The notes under the pieces are model-generated. The model saw only the letters and a list, made by a program, of their open reading frames with translations. It had not been told where the DNA came from and searched no databases. Positions 1 through 5,538 of a stretch of DNA of 24,594 nt are shown here, in pieces. Each line of letters opens with the position of its first letter. Position 1 is the stretch's first letter. Source of the stretch: CAYHVH01 sp964360335. GTDB lineage: Bacteria; Patescibacteriota; Doudnabacteria; UBA920; 2-01-FULL-46-14. A program made the position numbers and the translations under genes. Location of the stretch: assembly GCA_964360335.1 (NCBI GenBank), contig CAYHVH010000012.1, forward strand, positions 1-24,594. Direction: 5' to 3'.

Positions 1-846
1 CATCTGTTCCAGGCGGATGGGATTTTTCTTATGCGGCATGGCCGAGGACCCTTTTTGCTTTCTGCCGAAGGGTTCCTGGTAAATCGGTCGTGGGCCTCGG
101 GCTCCAAGCCGCAGGTCATTCGCGATTTTGTCGAGCGTCAGGCACAGCCCGCAGAGCGAGGATGCGAGCGGTGCGTAAAGAACTCGTGGCATGATTTGGG
201 TTGCGCCGTAAAAAGGCCGGAATTCCAAAATCTCAAGCGCCTTTTCCTCTACGTCCGGGCTCAAACCGGTATATTTGCCGGTCGCCCCGGAAAGTTTGGA
301 GAAACGGAGATTCTCCTGCGCCGTAGTCAAAGCTGACAACGCGACCCGCAATTCTCGGAGCCAAGTGAGGCAACGAGAGCCGAAGGTGATGAGCTCCGCT
401 TCCTGTCCATGGGTGCGACCCATCATCAATGTGTAGCGGTACTTCCGCGCGAGTTCTCCCAGCTCTATGACAACTTCTGCTGCGGATTCTTCGACCACCT
501 TGACGGACTCGCGAAGCATTGTGGCGAAAGCGGCTTCTTCAGTGTCAAAAGACGTCATACCTTCGCCGTGGAAATAGGGTTGCAGCTCAACTGGCAGAAA
601 CCGCCGGCGCTCCTCGACGAAAGCCTCAAGATCGTGGTGAATTTCCGATTCCCGCTTCAGCCACCACTCGAGGTCAATCGGGCTCTGGACTAGACGATCA
701 TTGATTGACGCGAAGTTCCCCTGCGGGACTTTACCCAGAGCCTCTAGGGCCTGAATGACGGCAAGCTCGGTCTTCAACCAGAGCCTGGTCTTGTTCTCGT
801 CCGACCAGATGATTTGAATCTGTGGCTTCTGATATCTCTTGATCAT
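1..846 (-). CDS. purB: Adenylosuccinate lyase, 3' end cut by window edge
   Basis: This is the N-terminal 282 residues of a fumarase/aspartase-superfamily lyase that acts twice in purine synthesis: it cleaves SAICAR to AICAR and adenylosuccinate to AMP. The ATG at 846-844 follows a good GGGGAGG ribosome site at about 856-862, and the protein begins MIKRYQKPQIQIIW. The family motifs are readable by translating the strand directly: TSFDTEEA, then MMGRTHGQEAELITFG carrying the general-acid histidine, and close to the window edge GSSAMPHKKNPIRLEQ, the flexible signature loop with the catalytic serine. No stop codon occurs before base 1, so roughly the last third of a usual 430-480 residue protein lies outside. 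It is a separate unit from the protease upstream, with its own two promoters. Identity is secure. Confidence 0.95.
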   Translation of the reverse strand, partial: MIKRYQKPQIQIIWSDENKTRLWLKTELAVIQALEALGKVPQGNFASINDRLVQSPIDLEWWLKRESEIHHDLEAFVEERRRFLPVELQPYFHGEGMTSFDTEEAAFATMLRESVKVVEESAAEVVIELGELARKYRYTLMMGRTHGQEAELITFGSRCLTWLRELRVALSALTTAQENLRFSKLSGATGKYTGLSPDVEEKALEILEFRPFYGATQIMPRVLYAPLASSLCGLCLTLDKIANDLRLGARGPRPIYQEPFGRKQKGSSAMPHKKNPIRLEQM

Positions 847-885
847 CTTCTTTTTCCTCCCCTTTAGATTGTCGACGAACACTCA

Positions 886-914
886 ATCGTAGCAAAAACC
901 CCTAATTCGCGCAA
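886..914 (-). promoter_or_regulatory. Proximal purB promoter (extended -10)
   Basis: On the minus strand, TTGCGC (914-909) and TACGAT (891-886) are separated by 17 bases, with a TGC extended -10 directly upstream of the hexamer. Initiation near 879 would give a leader of about 33 bases containing the ribosome site. Called by eye. Confidence 0.45.
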
Positions 915-943
915 ACAAAAACACCCCTCTTTTGGAGGGGCGC
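915..943 (-). terminator. Intrinsic terminator or attenuator upstream of purB
   Basis: On the minus strand, CCCCTC (940-935) and GAGGGG (929-924) form a six-pair GC stem with a five-base loop, followed by TGTTTTTG. It sits only about 20 bases after the start site predicted for the distal promoter and before the proximal promoter. It would therefore either attenuate the distal transcript or end a short independent RNA of about 45 bases. Confidence 0.6.
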
Positions 944-966
944 TTTGTAACTGATTCTTAACGGGT

Positions 967-995
967 AGCTTAGCTGATTTTCGCCGCCAAGTCAA
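967..995 (-). promoter_or_regulatory. Distal promoter upstream of purB
   Basis: TTGACT (995-990) and TAAGCT (972-967) on the minus strand are separated by exactly 17 bases. It lies downstream of the protease terminator and upstream of the terminator-like hairpin at 924-940. No reading frame begins between it and that hairpin. Confidence 0.5.
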
Positions 996-1062
996 GGCTA
1001 TCTTTGGTAAACGACGTTTCACCAGCCCTTTCCTTACCACACTATACTCCCAAAGCCCGTTT

Positions 1063-1099
1063 TAACAAAAACCCCGCCCTAAATCGAACGGGCGGGGTT
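1063..1099 (-). terminator. Terminator of the S8 protease gene
   Basis: A perfect ten-pair inverted repeat, AACCCCGCCC (1070-1079) and GGGCGGGGTT (1090-1099), has a ten-base loop. Read on the minus strand it is followed by a T-rich tract. It begins 16 bases after the protease stop codon. Confidence 0.85.
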
Positions 1100-1115
1100 T
1101 CAAAAGCTTAACTAT

Positions 1116-2362
1116 TTATGGCGTCACCGCGGCCAAAGCATCCACTAAGCCTGAACCGTAAAGATTGTCCTTGCCCGCTGCCCCGAAATCCTCGGCGGTT
1201 GCTTCCAGTCTGGCCTGGACATCCGCCGGGCTGCAGGCTCCACAAGTCCCGGCTGCCAAAACCAAGGCCGCAACACCGGCCACGTGCGGAGCGGCCATCG
1301 AGGTGCCGCTTAAGGTCGCGTACTTTTTGCCCTTGTAAGTAGAATAAATGCTCACCCCGGGAGCGGCCAGGTCCACCTCGGGGCCGCGCGAGGAGAAAGA
1401 AACCAGTAGGTCATTACTGGCAGTCGCAGAAACGGCAATCGACTCCGGGAACTTTGCCGGGTAGAGGACAGTATTGTCCGCCGAGCCGCTATTGCCGGCC
1501 GCGGCCACAACAACGATTCCGGCATCATACACTCGTTTAACGGCATCAGCAAAAGACTGGCTGAAACCGCTGGTGCCAAGCGACATATTCACGACATCTA
1601 TGTTCTTCGCAATTGACCAGTCGAGGCCTTCAATAATGTCCGAGAGCCAGCCCGAACCATTGGCCGCCAAAACTTTTACGGCATACAGATCAATTTTCGG
1701 ACCAACCCCCACCACGCCAATCGAATTATCAACGGCCGCAACAATTCCTGCCACGTGGGTGCCGTGACCGTTGTCGTCATTGGCCGAGCGTCCAGAATTA
1801 ATAGCATTGTACCCACCCTTGATATTGGCTTTAAGATCGGATGAGAAAGTTCAATGCCAGTATCAATGATGGCCACTTTTACCGTATCAGCAGTGGTTGT
1901 CACCCAAACTTGGTCGGCGTCAATCCGGTCCACTCCCCAGGGCAAAACTTCAGCCGGCTGGGTTGTATTATGGGACAAGGCCTCCACCACAATATCGTCT
2001 TCAATCCGCAAAACTCCGGGATGCTTGGACAATAAAGCTACCACTTTTTCCGGTAAATAAACTGCCCTTGCCCCAATTAAATCCAAATCTTTAATTTTCA
2101 CTCCCCCAAATTTGGCAACCAGTTCGTCTTTTGCAGCTTCGTTCACAAACGTAGGATCGAAAACTACGATTTTGCGGTTGCCCAAATTAGCCGCTACCCT
2201 CGGTAAAACCGGCCGCTCGGTGAATAAGTCATCGGAAAATAGCTCATCACTAGCATCTCTCGGCAAAGGCAGTGTTAAGGCCTCCGCAGAAAAAGTCAGG
2301 CCCGACAGCATCAAAACTGCGGCCAAAAGGGTAAAAAGACTCAAAAATCGCTTAAATTGCAT
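1116..2362 (-). pseudogene. Secreted subtilisin-like S8 serine protease, frameshifted
   Basis: Two overlapping reading frames (2362-1676 and 1754-1116) together encode one subtilase. The first carries a signal peptide (residues about 1-28), an I9-type propeptide (about 62-130) and the Asp motif IIDTGI (D167). It then loses frame near 1838. Restoring one base there turns the out-of-frame text into HPDLKANIKGGYNA and continues into GHGTHVAG (His), then AAGNSG (oxyanion Asn) and GTSMAAPHVAG (Ser), all in the second frame. The repaired protein has 415 residues, which is normal for an exported subtilase with a proregion. All catalytic residues survive, so either the mutation is very recent or this is a one-base sequencing or assembly error. 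As written, the product would lack the His and Ser of the triad. Confidence 0.9.
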
Positions 2363-2405
2363 AATTTTTCGATTATTTACAAATTAAGGCTTAACCCTAA
2401 CTCTT

Positions 2406-2435
2406 ATCATACTCTCCCGTTGTCTGTCAAGTCAA
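2406..2435 (-). promoter_or_regulatory. Putative promoter of the S8 protease gene
   Basis: TTGACT (2435-2430) and TATGAT (2411-2406) lie on the minus strand 18 bases apart. An overlapping perfect -35 hexamer, TTGACA (2430-2425), could pair instead with a weaker -10 just downstream. The predicted leader is about 37 bases and AT-rich, without a clear Shine-Dalgarno site. Confidence 0.45.
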
Positions 2436-2527
2436 AATCGCAAAACCTCCGTAAACCGAGGGGTTTTTAGAAAATTTTATTATAGGTGACGGCCAGTAAG
2501 GCATTTACCAAATCGGAGTCGATCCGA

Positions 2528-2566
2528 CATGGTATTGCTACCGCAGGATTTTGCCCCAGCACCACG
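2528..2566 (-). repeat. Left copy of 39-bp tRNA-Leu-like direct repeat
   Basis: These 39 bases are identical to 5076-5114, in the same orientation. On the minus strand they read as the 3' half of a class II tRNA: CAAAATCC (anticodon loop from base 34 plus stem), then a variable arm GGTA-GCAA-TACC. A decayed T arm follows (GTCGG, loop ATCGACT, CCGAT). There is no matching 5' half, so this is not a functional tRNA. Confidence 0.85.
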
Positions 2567-2567
2567 T

Positions 2568-2608
2568 AGGGTGCTTAGGCACCCTGAACCCAAAAGTGGT
2601 TCAGGGTG
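2568..2608. repeat. Two overlapping, mutually exclusive hairpins
   Basis: AGGGTGC-TTAG-GCACCCT (2568-2585) is a perfect seven-pair hairpin. CACCCTGAACC (2580-2590) and GGTTCAGGGTG (2598-2608) form a perfect eleven-pair hairpin. They share bases 2580-2585, so only one can fold at a time. Confidence 0.75.
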
Positions 2609-2915
2609 AGTCGAGAGTTTCCACCCAACTGGTGCTGTATGCTTAAAATAGTTCGAACGCATTTCGCCCAGCTCTTTTTGCGAAAAGGGCTGGGCAAGGA
2701 GCTCCGCGCGCGCGCCAAAATTCGGAAAGGCGGCGCCTGGCCGCCGAGGCCTCGGCGCAGGCGGGGAGCCGCACCGATGACAATTTTCCTTCAACTTCGT
2801 TCAGGCCTTCGGCTCTGAGGCTCAGGCTCGAAGAGATGGTGAGCAAAGTCGAACCACAAGTTTTTCTTCTTGACCTGAGTTTATCGAAGGTTGGCGGCAA
2901 ATCGGTTCTCAATCT
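2609..2915. other. Gene-free, GC-rich, palindrome-rich stretch
   Basis: No convincing gene is present. Visible structure includes an inverted repeat GCCCAGC/GCTGGGC with an inner CTTTT/AAAAG stem (about 2668-2697), an alternating GC tract near 2705-2715, a perfect 14-bp palindrome (2743-2756), and two diverged members of the CCTGAGC...CGAAGG repeat family (about 2800-2850 and 2873-2890). Open frames across it are compositional and resemble no family. Confidence 0.6.
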
Positions 2916-3803
2916 TTACCTATCTTGAGTTTTGACTGAATTATAATATTTAGCAAAGTACCAATCAGCAATTTCGTCGCTTGTCGCTAACCAAACATCT
3001 TTGTGACCGGTGATGTATTTGAGCGCTTTTTCAAGATAGCCTATACGAAATGGCAGGCCAACAATAAATGGGTGCAACGCAACTGACATTATCCGTCCAC
3101 TTTCTGCCCCTTCCTTGTACAACACATCGAATTGATCGACAAGAATCTGATAGAAGTCTTGTCCGCTAAGACTCTTCCCAAGAAAAAGAGGTATGTCGTT
3201 CACTTCGATGGAGTAAGGTACGGAGATCATCTTTCCCTGCTTGACATTCATCGGATATGGCTGGTCATCGTTGCACCAGTCGAGTATGTATGTTGTCCCG
3301 AGTGAAGCGAGAATATCTGGCGTATTGAAGGTTTCCGTCAATGCCGGTCCAAGCCATCCTTTGGGCCGTTTTCCGGTCGATTTTTCGATGGTCTCGACCA
3401 TGTTTTTCAGGTATGTAGACTCCTGTTCGAACGACATGCCTGTTTCAAAAATGGAATTATTCTTCCCGTGCGAAAGCCAAGCCCAATCTCGCCGATTTCC
3501 CTCCTCGATAATTTTTGGATTATGGATACAGACGTCGGAATTCAATAGGACGCTGGCGCGGAGTTTATATTTATCAAGCATATTCATGATACGCCAAAGA
3601 CCCACTCGAACACCGTAGTCGCGCCACCCATAATTTAGAGGGTCTGGAACGAGTTGTGCCGTACCAGGGAAAATGCTTGTTGAGGGTTTGTCTATTTCAT
3701 AATGCTCCACATTTAGCCCAATCCAAAACGCGAGCTTTGCGCGGTTTGGAAGCTCTAGCCGGGGACGTTCTGGCATCGGCCAATATGAGAATGGCGGATT
3801 CAT
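2916..3803 (-). CDS. Polysaccharide-deacetylase-family hydrolase, PuuE-like
   Basis: A 295-residue member of the NodB-fold metal hydrolases in the branch containing PuuE (cofactor-independent allantoinase), not the cell-wall deacetylases. Family landmarks are NVEHYEID (about 31-38), RDYGVRVGLWRIM (61-73), WLSHGKNN (H112), LGPALTET (151-158), DWCNDDQPYP and SVALHPFIVG (H244); the histidines are likely metal or substrate ligands. There is no signal peptide, so it should be cytoplasmic. Its ATG overlaps the stop of the preceding amidohydrolase-like gene (ATGA), implying translational coupling, and the two probably act on successive amide or ureide intermediates. The exact substrate is not readable from sequence. 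Such a catabolic pair is unusual for the rest of this window and sits between tRNA-derived repeats, suggesting transfer. Confidence 0.85.
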   Translation of the reverse strand: MNPPFSYWPMPERPRLELPNRAKLAFWIGLNVEHYEIDKPSTSIFPGTAQLVPDPLNYGWRDYGVRVGLWRIMNMLDKYKLRASVLLNSDVCIHNPKIIEEGNRRDWAWLSHGKNNSIFETGMSFEQESTYLKNMVETIEKSTGKRPKGWLGPALTETFNTPDILASLGTTYILDWCNDDQPYPMNVKQGKMISVPYSIEVNDIPLFLGKSLSGQDFYQILVDQFDVLYKEGAESGRIMSVALHPFIVGLPFRIGYLEKALKYITGHKDVWLATSDEIADWYFAKYYNSVKTQDR

Positions 3804-4507
3804 AATATCTCAAATTTTTTTAGTGAACGAAAATACTTCATTGTTGCTGATAAACTCACGACGTCAGCATATTTTGCCTGTAGGTCGAGTAAACTTTGTT
3901 TGTGCGCACTTTGAGAACGGTCAGCGACGGCTTCAGCAACAACAATGGGTCGTAGCCCAAACTGTATCGCGTCAACTGCTGTTGCACGCACACAACCGCT
4001 TGTCGTACAACCAGTCAGAAAAATGGTGTCTATTCTGCGTGAGTTTAAGCGAGAAAGAAGATCTGTCCCGAAAAATGCTGATGCATATTTTTTTACGAGA
4101 ATAGCATCGTCGGGTTGCCTTGTTATTCTTGTATCGATTTCTGTATTCTGAGTTCCCGCACGCAGTGTTGCCAAACCGCGCATTTTTCGAAACCACAAAC
4201 CCGCATCGGTCAAGTCGCGCTGTTCGTACCGAACCACGGTAAAAAAACACGGGACATGCTTATTGTGTACGATATGTAATATTTGATTAATTGCTTTCAC
4301 GGTATGTTCCTGAGGCGTGCCGAAAGGTAATTCAGGATTCGTAAAGGCATTCATCATATCAATGGTCAGGAGAGCGGGTCGTTTTCCAAAACCAATAGAT
4401 CGACCGAAGCCTCTTGTGAAGAGGAAATTATTGACCACTAATTTTTTGCGCGATCTGGTTCGTTGCATATGAAATTCTTTGGCCACTGCATAAGCAAAGT
4501 CTATCAC
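3800..4507 (-). CDS. Isochorismatase-like cysteine hydrolase, N-carbamoylsarcosine amidase type
   Basis: A 235-residue protein of the isochorismatase-like hydrolase superfamily. The catalytic triad is visible: Asp in LLTIDMMNAF (D50), Lys in LVKKYASAFFGT (K140) and Cys in LTGCTTSGCVRATA (C172). The text around FRKMRGLATLRAGT, YASAFFGTDLLSRL and DRSQSAHKQSL fits the N-carbamoylsarcosine amidase branch, which hydrolyses carbamoyl-type amides to free ammonia and CO2, better than isochorismatase proper. About 40 residues precede the usual start of the fold; an internal start is possible, for example ATG at residue 14. It overlaps the deacetylase gene by four bases and follows an XRE regulator by ten, so the three form one likely operon. 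The substrate is unproven. Confidence 0.88.
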   Translation of the reverse strand: MIDFAYAVAKEFHMQRTRSRKKLVVNNFLFTRGFGRSIGFGKRPALLTIDMMNAFTNPELPFGTPQEHTVKAINQILHIVHNKHVPCFFTVVRYEQRDLTDAGLWFRKMRGLATLRAGTQNTEIDTRITRQPDDAILVKKYASAFFGTDLLSRLNSRRIDTIFLTGCTTSGCVRATAVDAIQFGLRPIVVAEAVADRSQSAHKQSLLDLQAKYADVVSLSATMKYFRSLKKFEIL

Positions 4508-4517
4508 TAATAGAATC

Positions 4518-4751
4518 TTATCTCAACAAACTACCCAAAAGCTCGGTAAGAGTGCACTCATACACTTTGGCGAATTTTAATAGCTCAACAACCCCAATAC
4601 GACGCTGACCAGACTCTACCATGGAGATATTCGGTTGCGATGTCCCCAATCTTTGCGCTGCCTGAGTTTGGCTCAACCCGGCTTTTTTTCGAGCCTGCAC
4701 CAGTCTCTTAATAAGTAGACGGTGTTCTCTAGAATAGAGTAATTTTTGCAT
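4518..4751 (-). CDS. XRE-family helix-turn-helix regulator
   Basis: A 77-residue DNA-binding protein from the ATG at 4751. An open frame with TTG runs back to 4793 but would read through the promoter. The HTH_3 fold fills most of it: LVQARKKAGLSQTQAAQRLG (helices 1-2), then SQPNISMVESGQRRIGVVEL (recognition helix and helix 4). There is no sensor or effector domain. It is the first gene of the three-gene segment with the amidase-like and PuuE-like enzymes, so it is the natural candidate for their regulator. A perfect inverted repeat over its own -35 box suggests autorepression. An alternative start is the ATG at 4766. Small, single-domain XRE proteins are common in mobile segments. Confidence 0.88.
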   Translation of the reverse strand: MQKLLYSREHRLLIKRLVQARKKAGLSQTQAAQRLGTSQPNISMVESGQRRIGVVELLKFAKVYECTLTELLGSLLR

Positions 4752-4764
4752 ACTTGACACATAC

Positions 4765-4793
4765 ATAATATATTTGCTATTGATATATAACAA
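4765..4793 (-). promoter_or_regulatory. Promoter of the XRE operon
   Basis: TTGTTA (4793-4788) and TATTAT (4770-4765) on the minus strand are spaced by 17 bases. The predicted start lies only a few bases before the ATG at 4751, giving a nearly leaderless message. This agrees with the lack of a Shine-Dalgarno site. Confidence 0.5.
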
Positions 4794-4802
4794 AGTGTTA
4801 TA
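4786..4802. promoter_or_regulatory. Candidate XRE operator, 7-3-7 inverted repeat
   Basis: TATAACA-AAG-TGTTATA is a perfect seven-base inverted repeat with a three-base centre. It overlaps the -35 hexamer of the XRE promoter, a geometry typical of autorepressor operators. Binding is inferred. Confidence 0.55.
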
Positions 4803-4970
4803 ATTTTAAGAAAGAAAAGCCCGCGTTCGCCGGAAAAGAAAGTTCGAGCCGATATTTTCCCCGGTTCCTGGCGGTTTTTGAAAAGGGGCGCCCGGGCGGC
4901 GGCTGCGGGGGCGGAGGGCGCTAGCCGCCGCCCGTGAAATCCGTTCGAATCTGCCCGTATATACTGCATA
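4803..4970. other. Gene-free GC-rich stretch with strong hairpin
   Basis: No gene is visible. A perfect eleven-pair inverted repeat (4893-4903 with 4924-4934, arms CGGGCGGCGGC and GCCGCCGCCCG) encloses a 20-base loop. Near 4940-4965 the minus strand carries a T-loop-like GATTCGAAC. The composition differs sharply from the AT-rich XRE promoter next to it. Confidence 0.55.
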
Positions 4971-5022
4971 GGCGTAGGAGGGAGTCGAACCCTCATGCCT
5001 TGCGGCACACGATTTTGCCTCG
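4971..5022 (-). pseudogene. Degenerate tRNA-Leu-like 3' half (copy B)
   Basis: The minus strand reads CAAAATC (anticodon loop from base 34), variable arm TGCC-GCAA-GGCA, intact T arm GAGGG-TTCGACT-CCCTC (4994-4978) and a 3' acceptor strand CTACGCC. The D arm and the 5' anticodon strand are absent. The bases before CAAAATC (GGCGAGG) only partly pair with the acceptor strand. It cannot fold as a complete tRNA. Confidence 0.7.
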
Positions 5023-5051
5023 CCCGACTTTGCCTTGACCCATATCAAATC

Positions 5052-5108
5052 TGCTGGGAGCGGGAGTCGAACCCGCATGGTATTGCTACCGCAGGATTTT
5101 GCCCCAGC
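5052..5108 (-). pseudogene. Degenerate tRNA-Leu-like element (copy A), contains the right 39-bp repeat
   Basis: The acceptor strands GCTGGGG (5108-5102) and TCCCAGC (5059-5053) pair, and the T arm GCGGG-TTCGACT-CCCGC (5076-5060) is perfect. The variable arm GGTA-GCAA-TACC is present. Only CAAAATCCTG stands between acceptor and variable arm, so the D arm and 5' half of the anticodon arm are missing, giving 57 bases instead of about 85. Bases 5076-5114 are identical to 2528-2566. Confidence 0.7.
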
Positions 5109-5114
5109 ACCACG
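5076..5114 (-). repeat. Right copy of 39-bp tRNA-Leu-like direct repeat
   Basis: This is a perfect match to 2528-2566 in the same orientation, 2548 bases apart. Together the copies bracket the XRE, amidase-like and PuuE-like genes. Flanking bases differ at once on both sides, so the identity has sharp borders. Confidence 0.9.
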
Positions 5115-5152
5115 CTGGATGCGGGGTAAAAGTCCTGTGCGCCCAGTACAAA

Positions 5153-5238
5153 TGGTGGCCGAGGAGGGAGTTGAACCCTCACGCTCTTGCGAGCACAGGA
5201 TTTTGAGTCCTGCGTGTCTGCCATTCCACCACTCGGCC
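5153..5238 (-). tRNA. tRNA-Leu (anticodon CAA)
   Basis: This is a complete class II tRNA. Acceptor strands GGCCGAG (5238-5232) and CTCGGCC pair fully. The D arm contains GTGGAATGGCAGAC. The anticodon arm CAGGA-CTCAAAA-TCCTG gives anticodon CAA, reading UUG. The long variable arm is GCTC-GCAA-GAGC and the T arm is GAGGG-TTCAACT-CCCTC. The discriminator A is followed by an encoded CCA (5155-5153). It is flanked by three broken tRNA-Leu-like relatives and is the only intact tRNA in the window. Confidence 0.95.
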
Positions 5239-5269
5239 ACCAGCTATACTGGGTAAATCTGCCAGCCTG

Positions 5270-5300
5270 CCCCGTAGTTAACTCTGCTTCTACTACGGGG
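5270..5300. repeat. Hairpin repeat, nine-pair stem
   Basis: CCCCGTAGT (5270-5278) and ACTACGGGG (5292-5300) pair perfectly around a 13-base loop. It lies between the promoter at 5434-5462 and the intact tRNA-Leu. There is no T tract on either side, so it is not an obvious terminator. Confidence 0.7.
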
Positions 5301-5366
5301 TTCCGCCATCCCAGCGAAAGGTGTTACTTTATGGTTTGGTACCGACTGAAAAGTGCGAAGTCAAGG

Positions 5367-5423
5367 CGGGCGGGAGTCGTACGCGCCTGCCAGCAGGCAG
5401 GTCTGCCATTCCACCACTCCGGC
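5367..5423 (-). pseudogene. tRNA-Leu-like gene with its middle replaced (copy C)
   Basis: The 5' part is a convincing tRNA-Leu start: acceptor GCCGGAG (5423-5417), TG, then GTGGAATGGCAGAC of the D arm as in the intact tRNA-Leu. The anticodon and variable arms are replaced by a palindromic repeat, CCTGCCTGCTGGCAGG, followed by a damaged T arm (GTACGACTCCCGC). The 3' acceptor strand no longer matches. It starts 11 bases after a consensus promoter. Confidence 0.7.
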
Positions 5424-5433
5424 AACAGGAACA

Positions 5434-5462
5434 ATTATAATCAGTTCCCTCTCCGAATTCAA
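5434..5462 (-). promoter_or_regulatory. Promoter of the tRNA-Leu region
   Basis: TTGAAT (5462-5457), a 17-base spacer, then a perfect TATAAT (5439-5434) on the minus strand. It points at degenerate copy C and, beyond it, the intact tRNA-Leu at 5238. Confidence 0.65.
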
Positions 5463-5474
5463 GCCTACTTAATC

Positions 5475-5496
5475 TTGACAAGTGTTACGCGATCGT
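5475..5496. promoter_or_regulatory. CGATCG-centred motif, downstream copy
   Basis: This 22-base stretch matches 6138-6159 at 19 positions. Its core GTTAC(A/G)CGATCGT is a partial palindrome, with outer GTTA/TAAC arms in this copy. Read on the plus strand it begins with a consensus -35, TTGACA, 17 bases from TAACGC. It lies 43 bases beyond the stop of the PaaX/Cas2-like gene. Confidence 0.5.
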
Positions 5497-5538
5497 ATAA
5501 CGCCTATCAAATAAGAATTTATGAGCATTTAATAAAAC

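Noticed and set aside
2441..2470. AACCTC...GAGGGGTT hairpin with a T run on the plus strand
   Set aside because: The stem is imperfect and no plus-strand gene precedes it, so it was not called as a terminator.
2690..2760. Origin or centromere-like site suggested by dense GC palindromes
   Set aside because: No DnaA boxes, iterons or partition genes are nearby; simple repeat content explains it better.
2480..2912. Minus-strand open frames of about 90-105 codons
   Set aside because: They run through the tRNA-like repeat, hairpins and GC-rich palindromes, have no ribosome site or family resemblance, and overlap each other in different frames.
4806..5240. A 144-codon minus-strand frame over the tRNA region
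   Set aside because: It is the translation of tRNA-Leu and tRNA-like pieces (T arms give text such as GSTPSSA and MRVRLPLP). It is not a protein gene.
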